Notes under the pieces: generated by a model | Told to the model about the DNA's origin: nothing | Databases searched by the model: none | What the model saw: only the letters and a program-made list of their open reading frames with translations | Made by a program: the position numbers and the translations under genes | From: an uncultured Lachnospiraceae bacterium | GTDB lineage: Bacteria; Bacillota; Clostridia; Lachnospirales; Lachnospiraceae | Length of the DNA stretch: 8,585 nt | Assembly (NCBI GenBank): GCA_905236615.1 | Contig: CAJORC010000283.1 | Coordinates: 1-8,585, forward strand | Direction: 5' to 3' | Part shown: positions 1 through 7,538 of the stretch, in pieces | Layout of the letters: each line of letters opens with the position of its first letter | Numbering within the stretch: the stretch's first letter is position 1

Positions 1-1345
1 AAACTATATCTATTCCCTTTATCCTGGAATAAAATGTACCGCATTCAAGACCTGCATGTACGCCCGATATTTTTGCATCGCGTCCGAAAAGTCTTTTATA
101 GACATCACTGCAAATACCTGCAAGCTTTGAATCTTCGTTATATTCCCACGCAGGATAATCACCTGTCTCGGTATAGATTCCGCCGATCGTTTCCGTCAGA
201 TATCTAAGCTTATCGGAAAGCGCATACTTTGCCGAAGAGATCATACTTCTTATCGTTCCTTCAAGATAGAATTTCTTCTCATCCATACGCATTATCCCTA
301 TATTGAGCGAAGTCTCGACCAGATCCCTTGTCTTATTCTCCTGACTCATTTTCTGAACTCCGTCGGGAACAGTATTTAAGAGGAATATAACTCTCTCCTG
401 GGTCTTATAAAGAAGAACTGTTTCCTCACATTCACTCTCATAATTAGAGTAGATCGAAATATTATTCTCGTTTGCTTTATATTCGTTTTTGATCGTTGCC
501 TCAAATTCAGCAATCAGATTTTCAAAGGCATCAATATCCTTTTTCTCAACAAGAACAGTGCAGTCTGCATCTCTGGGAATAGCTGTATGCATAAGACCGC
601 CGGAGAGACTCACAATGCTGAAATCAACCTTAGTACCAAGGAAATGTAATAGTCTTCCCATTATGATATTTGCATTTCCCCTGTATTTTCCGATATCTCT
701 TCCCGAATGTCCGCCCGCAAATCCGCTGACGATTATTCTGTATTTATTTCCCTTTTTCGTCTGGTACTTAACGGGAACATTCATCTTACCGATAAGTCCG
801 CCGGCAGAACTTGTGATAAGCACGCCTTCTTCCTGAGAATTAAGGTTTATCATCCGTCTGCTTTTAAGCTTATCTATATTTAATGATGCCGCACCGTCAA
901 GATATGAATTTGAACCGCAGGTAAATACAAGTTCAAGTGCTGGATGTGCCACTGAACTGTCTTCAGCCGCAGCAAGACAGAGTGCAAGAGCAGCCCTGTC
1001 ATCTGTTCCAAGGGCAGTGCCCTTTGCAAAAATATAATCATCTATTATATTCAGTTCCACAGGCTGGTTCTTCAGGCCGTCAAATCTGTAAGGAAGTACC
1101 ATTCCCGCCGTACCGATATGGCTCTGAAGCATAAGCGGTTCTGCTTTTTCGTATCCCAAGGTTGCCGGAACATATATGATTATGTTTCCATTCTCGCCAC
1201 GCTCATATGAAAAAGAATGGCTCTTTGCATAATTTTCGATATAATTTCCAACTGCAGAAGTATCTCCATCTCCCAGCGGAATTTCACTTATCTCCTCGAA
1301 ATACTTAAAAACCTTAAGAGGTTCAAGATGTGATAACTTAGCCAT
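1..1345 (-). CDS. M20C/PepD-like aminoacyl-histidine dipeptidase homologue, probably non-catalytic (3' end cut)
   Basis: My own translation gives an uninterrupted frame of 448 codons from the ATG at 1345 to the left edge; PepD proteins are usually about 485 residues, so only the last few dozen are missing. Family landmarks are clear: PATLGYE (60-66), the LG-T-D turn (112-115), GGHSG followed by RGNAN (211-226), AIPR (255-258) and HAGLECG (430-436). PepD is a two-zinc Xaa-His/cytosolic dipeptidase. Here the HxD motif reads His76-Ile-Gly78, the Glu-Glu pair reads Ser145-Asn146 and the following ligand Asp is Asn169, while His76 and Asp115 remain. The spacing between these positions matches the family exactly, so misalignment is unlikely. 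Zinc binding and hydrolysis are therefore probably lost; a binding or regulatory role is possible but unproven. AGGAG at 1357-1361 lies 11 nt before the ATG. A terminator hairpin lies just upstream. The family call is firm; the loss of function is inference. Confidence 0.85.
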   Translation of the reverse strand, partial: MAKLSHLEPLKVFKYFEEISEIPLGDGDTSAVGNYIENYAKSHSFSYERGENGNIIIYVPATLGYEKAEPLMLQSHIGTAGMVLPYRFDGLKNQPVELNIIDDYIFAKGTALGTDDRAALALCLAAAEDSSVAHPALELVFTCGSNSYLDGAASLNIDKLKSRRMINLNSQEEGVLITSSAGGLIGKMNVPVKYQTKKGNKYRIIVSGFAGGHSGRDIGKYRGNANIIMGRLLHFLGTKVDFSIVSLSGGLMHTAIPRDADCTVLVEKKDIDAFENLIAEFEATIKNEYKANENNISIYSNYESECEETVLLYKTQERVIFLLNTVPDGVQKMSQENKTRDLVETSLNIGIMRMDEKKFYLEGTIRSMISSAKYALSDKLRYLTETIGGIYTETGDYPAWEYNEDSKLAGICSDVYKRLFGRDAKISGVHAGLECGTFYSRIKGIDIV

Positions 1346-1361
1346 GACTTATTTAACTCCT

Positions 1362-1393
1362 AAAAAGACACCCGCCATATTGCTATGACGGGT
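1362..1393 (-). terminator. Rho-independent terminator between the coiled-coil gene and the pepD-like gene
   Basis: Read on the minus strand, ACCCG-U-CAUA pairs with UAUG-G-CGGGU around a GCAA loop. This is a 10-bp stem (one U-G wobble) closed by a GNRA-type tetraloop, followed by GUCUUUUU. The stem spans 1370-1393 and the U run is at 1362-1366. It begins 15 nt after the stop codon of the coiled-coil gene, and the U run directly abuts the AGGAG site of the next gene. It should end, or attenuate, the rsmD-coaD transcript. Confidence 0.8.
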
Positions 1394-1408
1394 TAGTTTA
1401 CGTTTATC

Positions 1409-2059
1409 TTATGCCTGTTCAGCATCAGCACCGGCTGCTTCCGCTGTCACCTCAGACGCTGCCTGACTTTCTTCGGCTGCTGCCTCTTCCTCCATAGCCG
1501 GCATATCCGAATAACTGTTTTCCGGATGAAGCTCAGCACGGTTCGCACTTACAACATTCAGAATCTGTGAAAGTGAATTTATAAGCTGCGTATTGTAATC
1601 CTGCGTATGATTAATTGACTGAACAAGTATGTTTTCTATACTGCTTAACGAGTCATCTGTATACTGCATTGCAGAAAGCTGTATCTCATTTGACTGAACC
1701 GTTGCGGCATCAAGCATCTGCTGTGCCTGCTGCTTTGCCTGCTCAATGATCTCACTTGCCTGAGCATAAGCCTGCTGCATAATCGCATTTTCATTTACCA
1801 TCTGGTCGGTATAAACCGTTGCCTGCTTTATAATGTCGTCTGCTTTCTTTCGCGCATCCTCCATTATTCCTTCTTTATTGCTGATAATCTTCTGGTAACG
1901 TCTGATCTCATCCGGAGTACGACTCTTCAGTTCATGCAGCAGACCCTCTATCTCTTCTTTATCAACAAGGATCTTTGTGCTTGAAAATGTTGAAAATCTG
2001 CATCCGTCTATATAATCAATTATCTCATCTATGAGCTGTTCTATTTTACTGCTTGCCAT
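1409..2059 (-). CDS. Coiled-coil protein of the DivIVA / 'ATPase'-annotated family next to coaD
   Basis: This 216-residue soluble protein has no signal peptide, membrane segment or Walker motif. Residues 1-50 form a short N-terminal region ([15 protein letters not shown], then [16 protein letters not shown]). Residues about 50-165 are heptad-like helix rich in Gln, Ala, Glu and Ile, typical of a long coiled coil. Residues 188-216 are an acidic Ala/Glu tail. Relatives in Clostridia lie just after coaD and are often labelled 'ATPase' or V-type ATPase subunit H-like on coiled-coil similarity alone; the opening resembles DivIVA/GpsB-type scaffold proteins, but I see no proof of that role. The ATG at 2059 lies inside the end of coaD (14-nt overlap), with an AAAGGCGGG-like site about 14 nt upstream, so translation is probably coupled. 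The gene ends just before a strong terminator. Function unknown; a cell-envelope or division scaffold is a guess. Confidence 0.75.
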   Translation of the reverse strand: MASSKIEQLIDEIIDYIDGCRFSTFSSTKILVDKEEIEGLLHELKSRTPDEIRRYQKIISNKEGIMEDARKKADDIIKQATVYTDQMVNENAIMQQAYAQASEIIEQAKQQAQQMLDAATVQSNEIQLSAMQYTDDSLSSIENILVQSINHTQDYNTQLINSLSQILNVVSANRAELHPENSYSDMPAMEEEAAAEESQAASEVTAEAAGADAEQA

Positions 2060-2543
2060 TTCTATCTATACCCGCCTTTGCATATACTTGTTCTGCCACC
2101 AAATCAGGCACGAAATTGTGAATATCACCGCCGTATCTGGCCACTTCTCTTACTATAGAAGACGAAAGATACGCGTACTCAAGACTTGTAGTTAAAAAAA
2201 CAGTATCAACAGACTCGCTAATTTTATGGTTCGTCTGCGCCATCTGAAGCTCATATTCAAAATCCGTTATAGCTCTTAAGCCCCTTATGATCACATCAAA
2301 TCCTTCTTCCTGAGCATATTCAGCAAGAAGTCCCCTATATGACGTAATCCGCACGTTTTTCAAGTCCGAGCAAACTTCCTTTAACATATTAACACGTTCA
2401 TCAACAGAAAACAACGGACTTTTTGCAGAATTGCTGAGCACACTTACCGTGAGTTCATCAAATATATCCGCTGCCCTTCTTATGATATCAATGTGACCAT
2501 ATGTGACCGGATCAAATGACCCGGGGTAAATTGCACGAGACAT
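2046..2543 (-). CDS. coaD: Phosphopantetheine adenylyltransferase
   Basis: CoaD transfers an adenylyl group from ATP to 4'-phosphopantetheine, giving dephospho-CoA, the fourth of the five steps from pantothenate to coenzyme A. The protein has 165 residues, normal for the hexameric bacterial enzyme. It begins with the nucleotidyltransferase signature [12 protein letters not shown] (6-17), which holds the TxGH motif (14-17). The substrate-binding Lys is in NSAKSPLF (Lys41), RGLR is at 87-90, and the ATP-loop SSSIVRE at 127-133 matches the usual ISSSxVRE motif. Nothing essential is missing. The ATG follows the rsmD stop by 4 nt and uses an AGGA site lying inside the rsmD end; the downstream coiled-coil gene overlaps by 14 nt. 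Co-transcription with rsmD is therefore nearly certain. Confidence 0.97.
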   Translation of the reverse strand: MSRAIYPGSFDPVTYGHIDIIRRAADIFDELTVSVLSNSAKSPLFSVDERVNMLKEVCSDLKNVRITSYRGLLAEYAQEEGFDVIIRGLRAITDFEYELQMAQTNHKISESVDTVFLTTSLEYAYLSSSIVREVARYGGDIHNFVPDLVAEQVYAKAGIDRNGKQ

Positions 2544-2547
2544 TATT

Positions 2548-3114
2548 TTAGTCCTGACCCTTTCCGATTTTCTTTAGGAATAAATGCCTGTTCCTTTTAT
2601 ATATCTTGTCCTTGACTACTGTATAGCCAAACTCCTCCAGATAACCAAAATCTGTCTCCTGCGAAGCCTCTACGATAATGAGCGTATCTTCATCCGCCAG
2701 TTTGGAATTCCTTAAATAATTAAGAACATTTTTTTCCAAATCCTTATTATAAGGAGGATCCATATGAATGATATCAAATCTTCCTTTTCTCTCTATCTGC
2801 TGAAGGGCTATCATAACATCACCCGTAAGGACTTCCGCCCTGTCAGCAAGATGCGTGAAAGCAAGGTTGTCATTGATTATCGAAACTGCTTTTCTGTTAT
2901 TCTCAACAAACACCGCAGAAGTCGCATCACGGCTCAATGCTTCTATACCAATCGCACCGCTTCCCGAAAAGAGATCTAAAAACCTGCTTCCCGGAACTTC
3001 CGTCTGAATAACATTAAAGAGTGTTTCTTTTATTATATCCTGAGTCGGCCTTGTATCCGTTCCGTCTAGTGTCTTAAGCTGAAGCCTTCTCGCACTTCCG
3101 GCGATAACTCTCAT
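2548..3114 (-). CDS. rsmD: 16S rRNA (guanine966-N2)-methyltransferase
   Basis: RsmD methylates N2 of G966 of 16S rRNA in assembled small-subunit particles, using S-adenosylmethionine. The protein is 188 residues, full length for the family. Visible motifs are the N-terminal [13 protein letters not shown] at 22-24, the SAM-binding motif [16 protein letters not shown] (46-60), the acidic residue ending strand 2 in VFVENN (around 71), and the catalytic DPPY (119-122). It opens the rsmD-coaD unit found in many Firmicutes. AAAGGA lies about 11 nt before the ATG, and a near-consensus promoter starts just after the parC stop, so the gene has its own promoter as well as probable read-through from parE-parC. 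Confidence 0.96.
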   Translation of the reverse strand: MRVIAGSARRLQLKTLDGTDTRPTQDIIKETLFNVIQTEVPGSRFLDLFSGSGAIGIEALSRDATSAVFVENNRKAVSIINDNLAFTHLADRAEVLTGDVMIALQQIERKGRFDIIHMDPPYNKDLEKNVLNYLRNSKLADEDTLIIVEASQETDFGYLEEFGYTVVKDKIYKRNRHLFLKKIGKGQD

Positions 3115-3158
3115 CTATAATGTATTCCTTTCATTTCGTTAATTATCTGTCATTCTCT

Positions 3159-3187
3159 ATTTTACATTTATGCTCAAACTTAGTCAA
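3159..3187 (-). promoter_or_regulatory. Sigma-A-type promoter for rsmD-coaD-coiled-coil gene
   Basis: On the minus strand TTGACT (3187-3182) and TAAAAT (3164-3159) are separated by exactly 17 nt; each hexamer matches consensus at 5 of 6 positions. The predicted start near 3152 gives a leader of about 38 nt before rsmD. The -35 box begins 2 nt after the parC stop codon, and no hairpin terminator fits between the genes. Confidence 0.75.
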
Positions 3188-3189
3188 CA

Positions 3190-5439
3190 TTATGTTCGGA
3201 TTTTTGTACCTTTTGCATCACGTCCTGTAAGTTTGACACTCGTAAGTGCTATTTCCTTATTTCCGTAGCTGAATGTTCTCTCATCCGCGAAATTCATAAG
3301 GAAGACGTTCTCTACACAGTCCTTTGCGCCAAGTTTCATTGCCCTGACTCCGATAGCTGCCTTCTTTTTCTCAGGTATTTCATCTATCGAAAATCTAAGG
3401 AGATATCCATCGGCAGTCTGCAGAAGAACCTGTCTTTCAAAATCACCCACAGTCATTATCGTCAGCAGTTCATCATCGTCTCCGAGTTTTGTTGCCGCAA
3501 TGGTCTTCTTTGAAACATCAAATTCCGAGCCGTCTACTATTTTAGCCATTGCTTTTTTCGTCACAAAGAGAAGCCGTGACTTCAGCACATTTTCAAGAGA
3601 ATCAACATATATGCAGTTTTCCTTTGAGCTGTCGTAGTTACTTACATTATCTATCGGTATGCCCTTATCCCGGAATTTTGTAAGCGGCAGGTCGGAAACC
3701 TTTACTGCGTGCATCGTTCCGTCAGATGTAAAGAGGCAGACCTTGCCCGTATTCTTGACAGTAAAGTAATACTTAAAGTCATTCTGTACCGCCTCTTTAT
3801 TTCTTTCATAAGTCGCGGTATCTACAGTTTTCGCGTATCCGAACCTGTCCATAAGGAATACGAGATCAACTTCTTCTACAGGTTTTTCCTCGATAACGAT
3901 CTGCTCGGCATTCTCGATCTGAGTTCTTCTTTCCGTAGCATATTCCTTCTTGTAGCGGTCCAGATCCTTAATGATAGCTTTGTTCATTGAAGCCGGATTG
4001 CTCAGAAGATCCTCGTACTCAGCGATCTTCTTTAATGTTTCTTCATGCTCCTTGTTCAGCGCGTCGATCTCCAGACCGATAAGTCTGTAAAGTCTCATAT
4101 CAAGGATGGCATTTGCCTGTCTCTCTGTGAACTTAAGAGATGCAGCCTCTCGTTCGGTTGCCTTATCCTTAAAAGTTATACCCTCGGTATTTCCGGTTAC
4201 AAGGCAGTTCAGTGCCTGCTCTCTCTTCTTTGAACCTCTGAGAATGGCAATGATAGTATCGATACAGTCAACAGCCCTGATGAGACCTTCCTGTACCTCG
4301 CTTCTCTCCTGCTCCTTTTTTAAGAGGGATGTATATTTTCTTGTATTTACTTCATATAAGAAACCGACATGGGACGCAAGTATCTGTTTTAAGCCCATCG
4401 TTTCAGGTCTTCCGTTAGAAACGGCGAGCATATTTACGCCAAAAGTATCTTCAAGCTTTGTCTTCTTGAAAAGAAGATTTTTGATATTTTCGGCATCCGC
4501 ATCCTTTTTCAGTTCGATAACTATACGCATTCCTGTCTTATCGGACTGGTTGGATATATCAACGATATCAGTTGTCTTGCGGCTTTCTACAAGCTGTGCG
4601 ACATCCGACATGAATTTTGCGATTCCCGCACCTATCATGGTATAGGGAATCTCAGTTACAACAAGGTTTTTCTTGCCGTTCTTTGCCGGCTCGATCTCAA
4701 CCTTTCCACGAATCCTTATCTTTCCGCTTCCATTTTCGTAAATATCAAAAAGATCGTCTTTATTTACTACAAGTCCGCCTGTCGGGAAATCAGGACCCGG
4801 CATGTAATCCATGAGCTGTGCCGTTGTTATGTCATGATTCTTTATATAAGCTTTTTCCGCATCTATCACTTCCGCAAGATTATGGGGAGGTGTGGATGTA
4901 GCCATACCTACGGCAATACCTTCCGATCCGTTTATAAGGAAATTAGGTATCTTTACCGGAAGCACTTCCGGCTCTTTTTCGGTTTCATCAAAATTAGGTA
5001 CAAAATCGACGGTATTCTTATCGAGATCGGCAAGAAAAGCTTCTTCAGTCACTTTCTCAAGTCTCGCCTCGGTGTATCGCATTGCTGCCGCACCGTCACC
5101 CTCGATAGAGCCAAAGTTACCGTGGCCGTCAACAAGGGGCATTTCCTTCTTAAAGCCCTGTGCCATTACAACGAGTGCATCGTATATCGAGCTGTCACCA
5201 TGAGGGTGATATTTACCCATGGTATCACCGACTATACGTGCACATTTCCTGTAGGGTTTGTCATGCCTTATCCCAAGTTCGCTCATATCGTAAAGTGTAC
5301 GTCTCTGAACCGGTTTCAGACCGTCCCTCACATCAGGAAGCGCTCTGGCAACTATTACTGACATGGCATAATCTATATAATTCTGCTGCATTATCTCGGA
5401 ATATTCCGAGCTTATCAGATTTTCTTCTTTAGTTTCCAT
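3190..5439 (-). CDS. parC: DNA topoisomerase IV subunit A (ParC; GyrA-family)
   Basis: This is the DNA-breaking and rejoining subunit of a type IIA topoisomerase; with ParE it decatenates and relaxes DNA at the expense of ATP. The 749-residue protein has the winged-helix and tower core (about 1-490) and a beta-pinwheel C-terminal domain (about 520-749). It carries LPDVRDGLKPVQRR (34-47), KYHPHGD (76-82), and AMRYTEAR with Arg121 and catalytic Tyr122. Fluoroquinolone-determining positions are Ser83 and Asp87, the sensitive-type residues. The first pinwheel blade, where gyrase has its Q(R/K)RGGKG box, instead reads TYERNKEAVQND (543-554), so negative supercoiling is not expected. This, the length and the location away from recF favour ParC, although the DGHGNFGS segment resembles GyrA. 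The start was chosen because METKEENLISSEY precedes the conserved core at the expected distance. It lies 33 nt after parE and is surely co-transcribed with it. Confidence 0.8.
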   Translation of the reverse strand: METKEENLISSEYSEIMQQNYIDYAMSVIVARALPDVRDGLKPVQRRTLYDMSELGIRHDKPYRKCARIVGDTMGKYHPHGDSSIYDALVVMAQGFKKEMPLVDGHGNFGSIEGDGAAAMRYTEARLEKVTEEAFLADLDKNTVDFVPNFDETEKEPEVLPVKIPNFLINGSEGIAVGMATSTPPHNLAEVIDAEKAYIKNHDITTAQLMDYMPGPDFPTGGLVVNKDDLFDIYENGSGKIRIRGKVEIEPAKNGKKNLVVTEIPYTMIGAGIAKFMSDVAQLVESRKTTDIVDISNQSDKTGMRIVIELKKDADAENIKNLLFKKTKLEDTFGVNMLAVSNGRPETMGLKQILASHVGFLYEVNTRKYTSLLKKEQERSEVQEGLIRAVDCIDTIIAILRGSKKREQALNCLVTGNTEGITFKDKATEREAASLKFTERQANAILDMRLYRLIGLEIDALNKEHEETLKKIAEYEDLLSNPASMNKAIIKDLDRYKKEYATERRTQIENAEQIVIEEKPVEEVDLVFLMDRFGYAKTVDTATYERNKEAVQNDFKYYFTVKNTGKVCLFTSDGTMHAVKVSDLPLTKFRDKGIPIDNVSNYDSSKENCIYVDSLENVLKSRLLFVTKKAMAKIVDGSEFDVSKKTIAATKLGDDDELLTIMTVGDFERQVLLQTADGYLLRFSIDEIPEKKKAAIGVRAMKLGAKDCVENVFLMNFADERTFSYGNKEIALTSVKLTGRDAKGTKIRT

Positions 5440-5472
5440 TTATTTTTCCCTAATCCTTTTTTCTTATAAGAA

Positions 5473-7395
5473 TCAAACATCCAGCTCTGCTTCTCTTGCA
5501 TGGTCATATATGAATGCCCTTCTCGGAGGAACATCATTACCCATGAGGAGTTCCGTAGTTGCTGAAGCAAGACGCGCATCATCGATAGAAACCTGCTTCA
5601 TACGGCGTCTCTCGGGATCAAGAGTTGTCTCCCAAAGCTGTTCGGCATCCATTTCTCCAAGTCCCTTATAACGCTGCAATGTGAAAGGTCCCTTGTGCTT
5701 TTCCCTGTATTTTGCAAGAGCCTTATCATCATAGAGATATTCTTCCTTGCCCTTTGCAGGCTGTGCTTTATAAAGAGGCGGCATAGCGATATATACGTGT
5801 CCCTCGAATATAAGCTGGGGCATAAATCTGTAAAAGAGTGTCAGAAGGAGCGTGGCAATATGCGCTCCGTCAACGTCAGCATCGGCCATGATGACGATCT
5901 TATCGTATCTGAGCTTGCTTATGTCAAAGTCCTGACCGTATCCTTCGGAAAAACCGCAGCCGAAGGCATTTATCATAGTCTTGATCTCGGCATTTGCAAG
6001 AATCTTATCAATCGAAGCCTTCTCAACATTGAGTATCTTACCTCTTATGGGAAGGATTGCCTGATACATACGGTTTCTAGCTGTCTTCGCAGAACCTCCT
6101 GCGGAATCTCCCTCGACTATGAAGATCTCACACTGTTTGGCATCCTTTGAAACACAGTTTGCCAGCTTTCCGTTTGAATCAAAAGAAAACTTCTGCTTTG
6201 TAAGCAGGTTTGTCTTTGCTTTTTCTTCTGATTTCCTTATCTTTGCTGCCTTTTCAGCCGAAGAAAGAATGGATTTAAGCGTATCAAGGTTTCTGTCAAA
6301 ATAAAGCTGTATCTCATCACTTGTAACCTTACCGACAGCCCTCTGCGCATCCTGGTTATCAAGCTTTGTCTTTGTCTGTCCCTCGAATCTCGGATCGGGA
6401 TGTTTTATAGAAATAACACCGGTCATTCCGTTTCTGATATCAGCTCCGTTGAAATTGGTATCCTTTTCCTTAAGTATACCTATAGTACGGGCATAGCTGT
6501 TCATGACCTGTGTGAAGGTAGTCTTAAAGCCGGTAATATGCATACCGCCTTCGGCATTATATATATTATTACAGAATCCCAGTATATCCTCGTGGAATTC
6601 ATTTACATACTGAAAGGCACACTCAACCTCTATTCCTTCGGATTCTCCCTTAAAATAGATAACCGGTGTGAGTGTTTCCTTCGAAGCATTCATATCACGG
6701 ACAAATCCTGTGATACCATCGCTTTCATGAAAAGCCTCTTCTTCAAAGATCTCTTTTCTGAAATCCCTGAAATATATGGTAAGTCCGGGATTAAGATAGG
6801 CTGTCTCGTGAAGACGGCTTTTTATCTCTTCCGCCCTGAAACGGGTAGTGTCAAATATCGTTGCATCCGGCTTGAAATTAATCTTTGTACCGGATTTTTT
6901 TGTTTTGCCCATAGTAGGCAGAAGTCCGTTCACGAGCTCAATCGTGGGACGTCCTTTTTCATAATGGTCATGTGATATAACTCCGTCGCGGCTCACAAGA
7001 ATGTCAAGCCAGTCCGAAAGCGCATTAACAACCGATGAACCAACACCGTGAAGACCTCCGGAGGTTTTGTAGATGCTGGAGTCAAACTTTCCTCCCGCAT
7101 GAAGTGTGGTGAAAACAACACGTTCCGCTGATACACCCTTCTCATGCATTCCTACGGGAATACCTCTTCCGTCGTCTTCTACAGTTGCGGAACCGTCCGC
7201 TTCAAGAGTTACCCAGATATTATTGCAATAGCCTGCAAGATGCTCATCAACCGAGTTATCCATAAGCTCATATATAAGATGATTTAAGCCCTTAGAACCG
7301 GTGCTTCCTATATACATTCCGGGACGGAGCCTTACCGGTTCCAGTCCTTCCAGCACCTGTATACTGCCGGCATCATAAACTGTCTCGTCTGCCAT
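5473..7395 (-). CDS. parE: DNA topoisomerase IV subunit B (ParE; GyrB-family ATPase)
   Basis: This is the ATP-driven clamp subunit that partners ParC. Counting from the ATG at 7395 it has 640 residues, typical of Gram-positive ParE/GyrB without insertions. The GHKL ATPase domain shows ELMDNSVDE (43-51), EDDGRGIP (73-80) and the ATP lid YKTSGGLHGVGSS (109-121). The transducer Lys lies in QTKTK (340-344). The TOPRIM domain has EGDSAGGSAK (428-437) and metal-binding DADVDG (505-510), and the C-terminus has QRYKGLGEM (574-582). An upstream in-frame ATG at 7410 is rejected because it forms part of the GGAGGG ribosome site, which sits 7 nt before the 7395 ATG. The lid wording is ParE-like, DADVDG is more GyrB-like, and gene order (parE then parC) fits topoisomerase IV. 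A second gyrase cannot be fully excluded. Two promoter candidates and a LexA-like box lie upstream. Confidence 0.8.
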   Translation of the reverse strand: MADETVYDAGSIQVLEGLEPVRLRPGMYIGSTGSKGLNHLIYELMDNSVDEHLAGYCNNIWVTLEADGSATVEDDGRGIPVGMHEKGVSAERVVFTTLHAGGKFDSSIYKTSGGLHGVGSSVVNALSDWLDILVSRDGVISHDHYEKGRPTIELVNGLLPTMGKTKKSGTKINFKPDATIFDTTRFRAEEIKSRLHETAYLNPGLTIYFRDFRKEIFEEEAFHESDGITGFVRDMNASKETLTPVIYFKGESEGIEVECAFQYVNEFHEDILGFCNNIYNAEGGMHITGFKTTFTQVMNSYARTIGILKEKDTNFNGADIRNGMTGVISIKHPDPRFEGQTKTKLDNQDAQRAVGKVTSDEIQLYFDRNLDTLKSILSSAEKAAKIRKSEEKAKTNLLTKQKFSFDSNGKLANCVSKDAKQCEIFIVEGDSAGGSAKTARNRMYQAILPIRGKILNVEKASIDKILANAEIKTMINAFGCGFSEGYGQDFDISKLRYDKIVIMADADVDGAHIATLLLTLFYRFMPQLIFEGHVYIAMPPLYKAQPAKGKEEYLYDDKALAKYREKHKGPFTLQRYKGLGEMDAEQLWETTLDPERRRMKQVSIDDARLASATTELLMGNDVPPRRAFIYDHAREAELDV

Positions 7396-7410
7396 TTTAA
7401 AACCCTCCAT
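7396..7410 (-). promoter_or_regulatory. Ribosome binding site deciding the parE start
   Basis: On the minus strand the sequence is ATGGAGGGTTTTAAA followed by the ATG at 7395. GGAGGG (7408-7403) has ideal spacing of 7 nt to that ATG, and it overlaps the alternative ATG at 7410, which itself has no site. The protein therefore starts MADETVYDAG. Confidence 0.85.
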
Positions 7411-7434
7411 ATTTCCATGTTCAAAACAAATTAT

Positions 7435-7464
7435 AGTTTACCATATAGCATTGCAGAATGTAAA
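7435..7464 (-). promoter_or_regulatory. Candidate proximal parE promoter (P2)
   Basis: On the minus strand TTTACA (7464-7459) is followed after 18 nt by TAAACT (7440-7435), preceded by a TGG extended -10 element. A perfect TATAAT overlaps it at 7435-7430, but its spacing to TTTACA (23 nt) is too long. The predicted start is near 7428. A weaker candidate than the distal promoter. Confidence 0.45.
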
Positions 7465-7473
7465 GATTTTTTT

Positions 7474-7487
7474 CGAACGTTTATTCG
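7474..7487 (-). promoter_or_regulatory. LexA (SOS) box-like operator at the parE promoters
   Basis: The minus strand reads CGAATAAACGTTCG. Against the Bacillus-type SOS consensus CGAAC-RNRY-GTTYG it matches at 13 of 14 positions, the only mismatch being T for C at position 5. It starts 2 nt after the -10 of the distal parE promoter, covering the predicted start point, and ends 9 nt before the -35 of the proximal one. That is the position expected of a repressor site. Confidence 0.6.
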
Positions 7488-7489
7488 TT

Positions 7490-7519
7490 GTTATATTCAA
7501 AATCGTTGCACAATTTCAA
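7490..7519 (-). promoter_or_regulatory. Candidate distal parE promoter (P1), overlapped downstream by a LexA-like box
   Basis: On the minus strand TTGAAA (7519-7514) and TATAAC (7495-7490) each match consensus at 5 of 6 positions, with 18 nt between them. The start is predicted near 7483, inside the LexA-like box, giving a leader of about 88 nt before parE. Confidence 0.55.
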
Positions 7520-7538
7520 GTACTTTAAGCATTTTATG

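Noticed and set aside
489..836. Plus-strand frames at 489-836 and 937-1134
   Set aside because: They are antisense to the conserved PepD-like reading frame, which explains this stretch fully.
4834..5361. Long plus-strand frames within parC, including 4106-4645 and 4834-5361
   Set aside because: They are complementary to strongly conserved topoisomerase sequence, have no ribosome sites and resemble no family.
7396..7410. Alternative parE start at 7410 (MEGFK extension)
   Set aside because: Its ATG is part of the GGAGGG ribosome site for the 7395 ATG and has no site of its own.
7430..7435. Perfect TATAAT on the minus strand as the sole parE -10
   Set aside because: The nearest good -35 (TTTACA) is 23 nt away and no acceptable hexamer lies at 16-18 nt.
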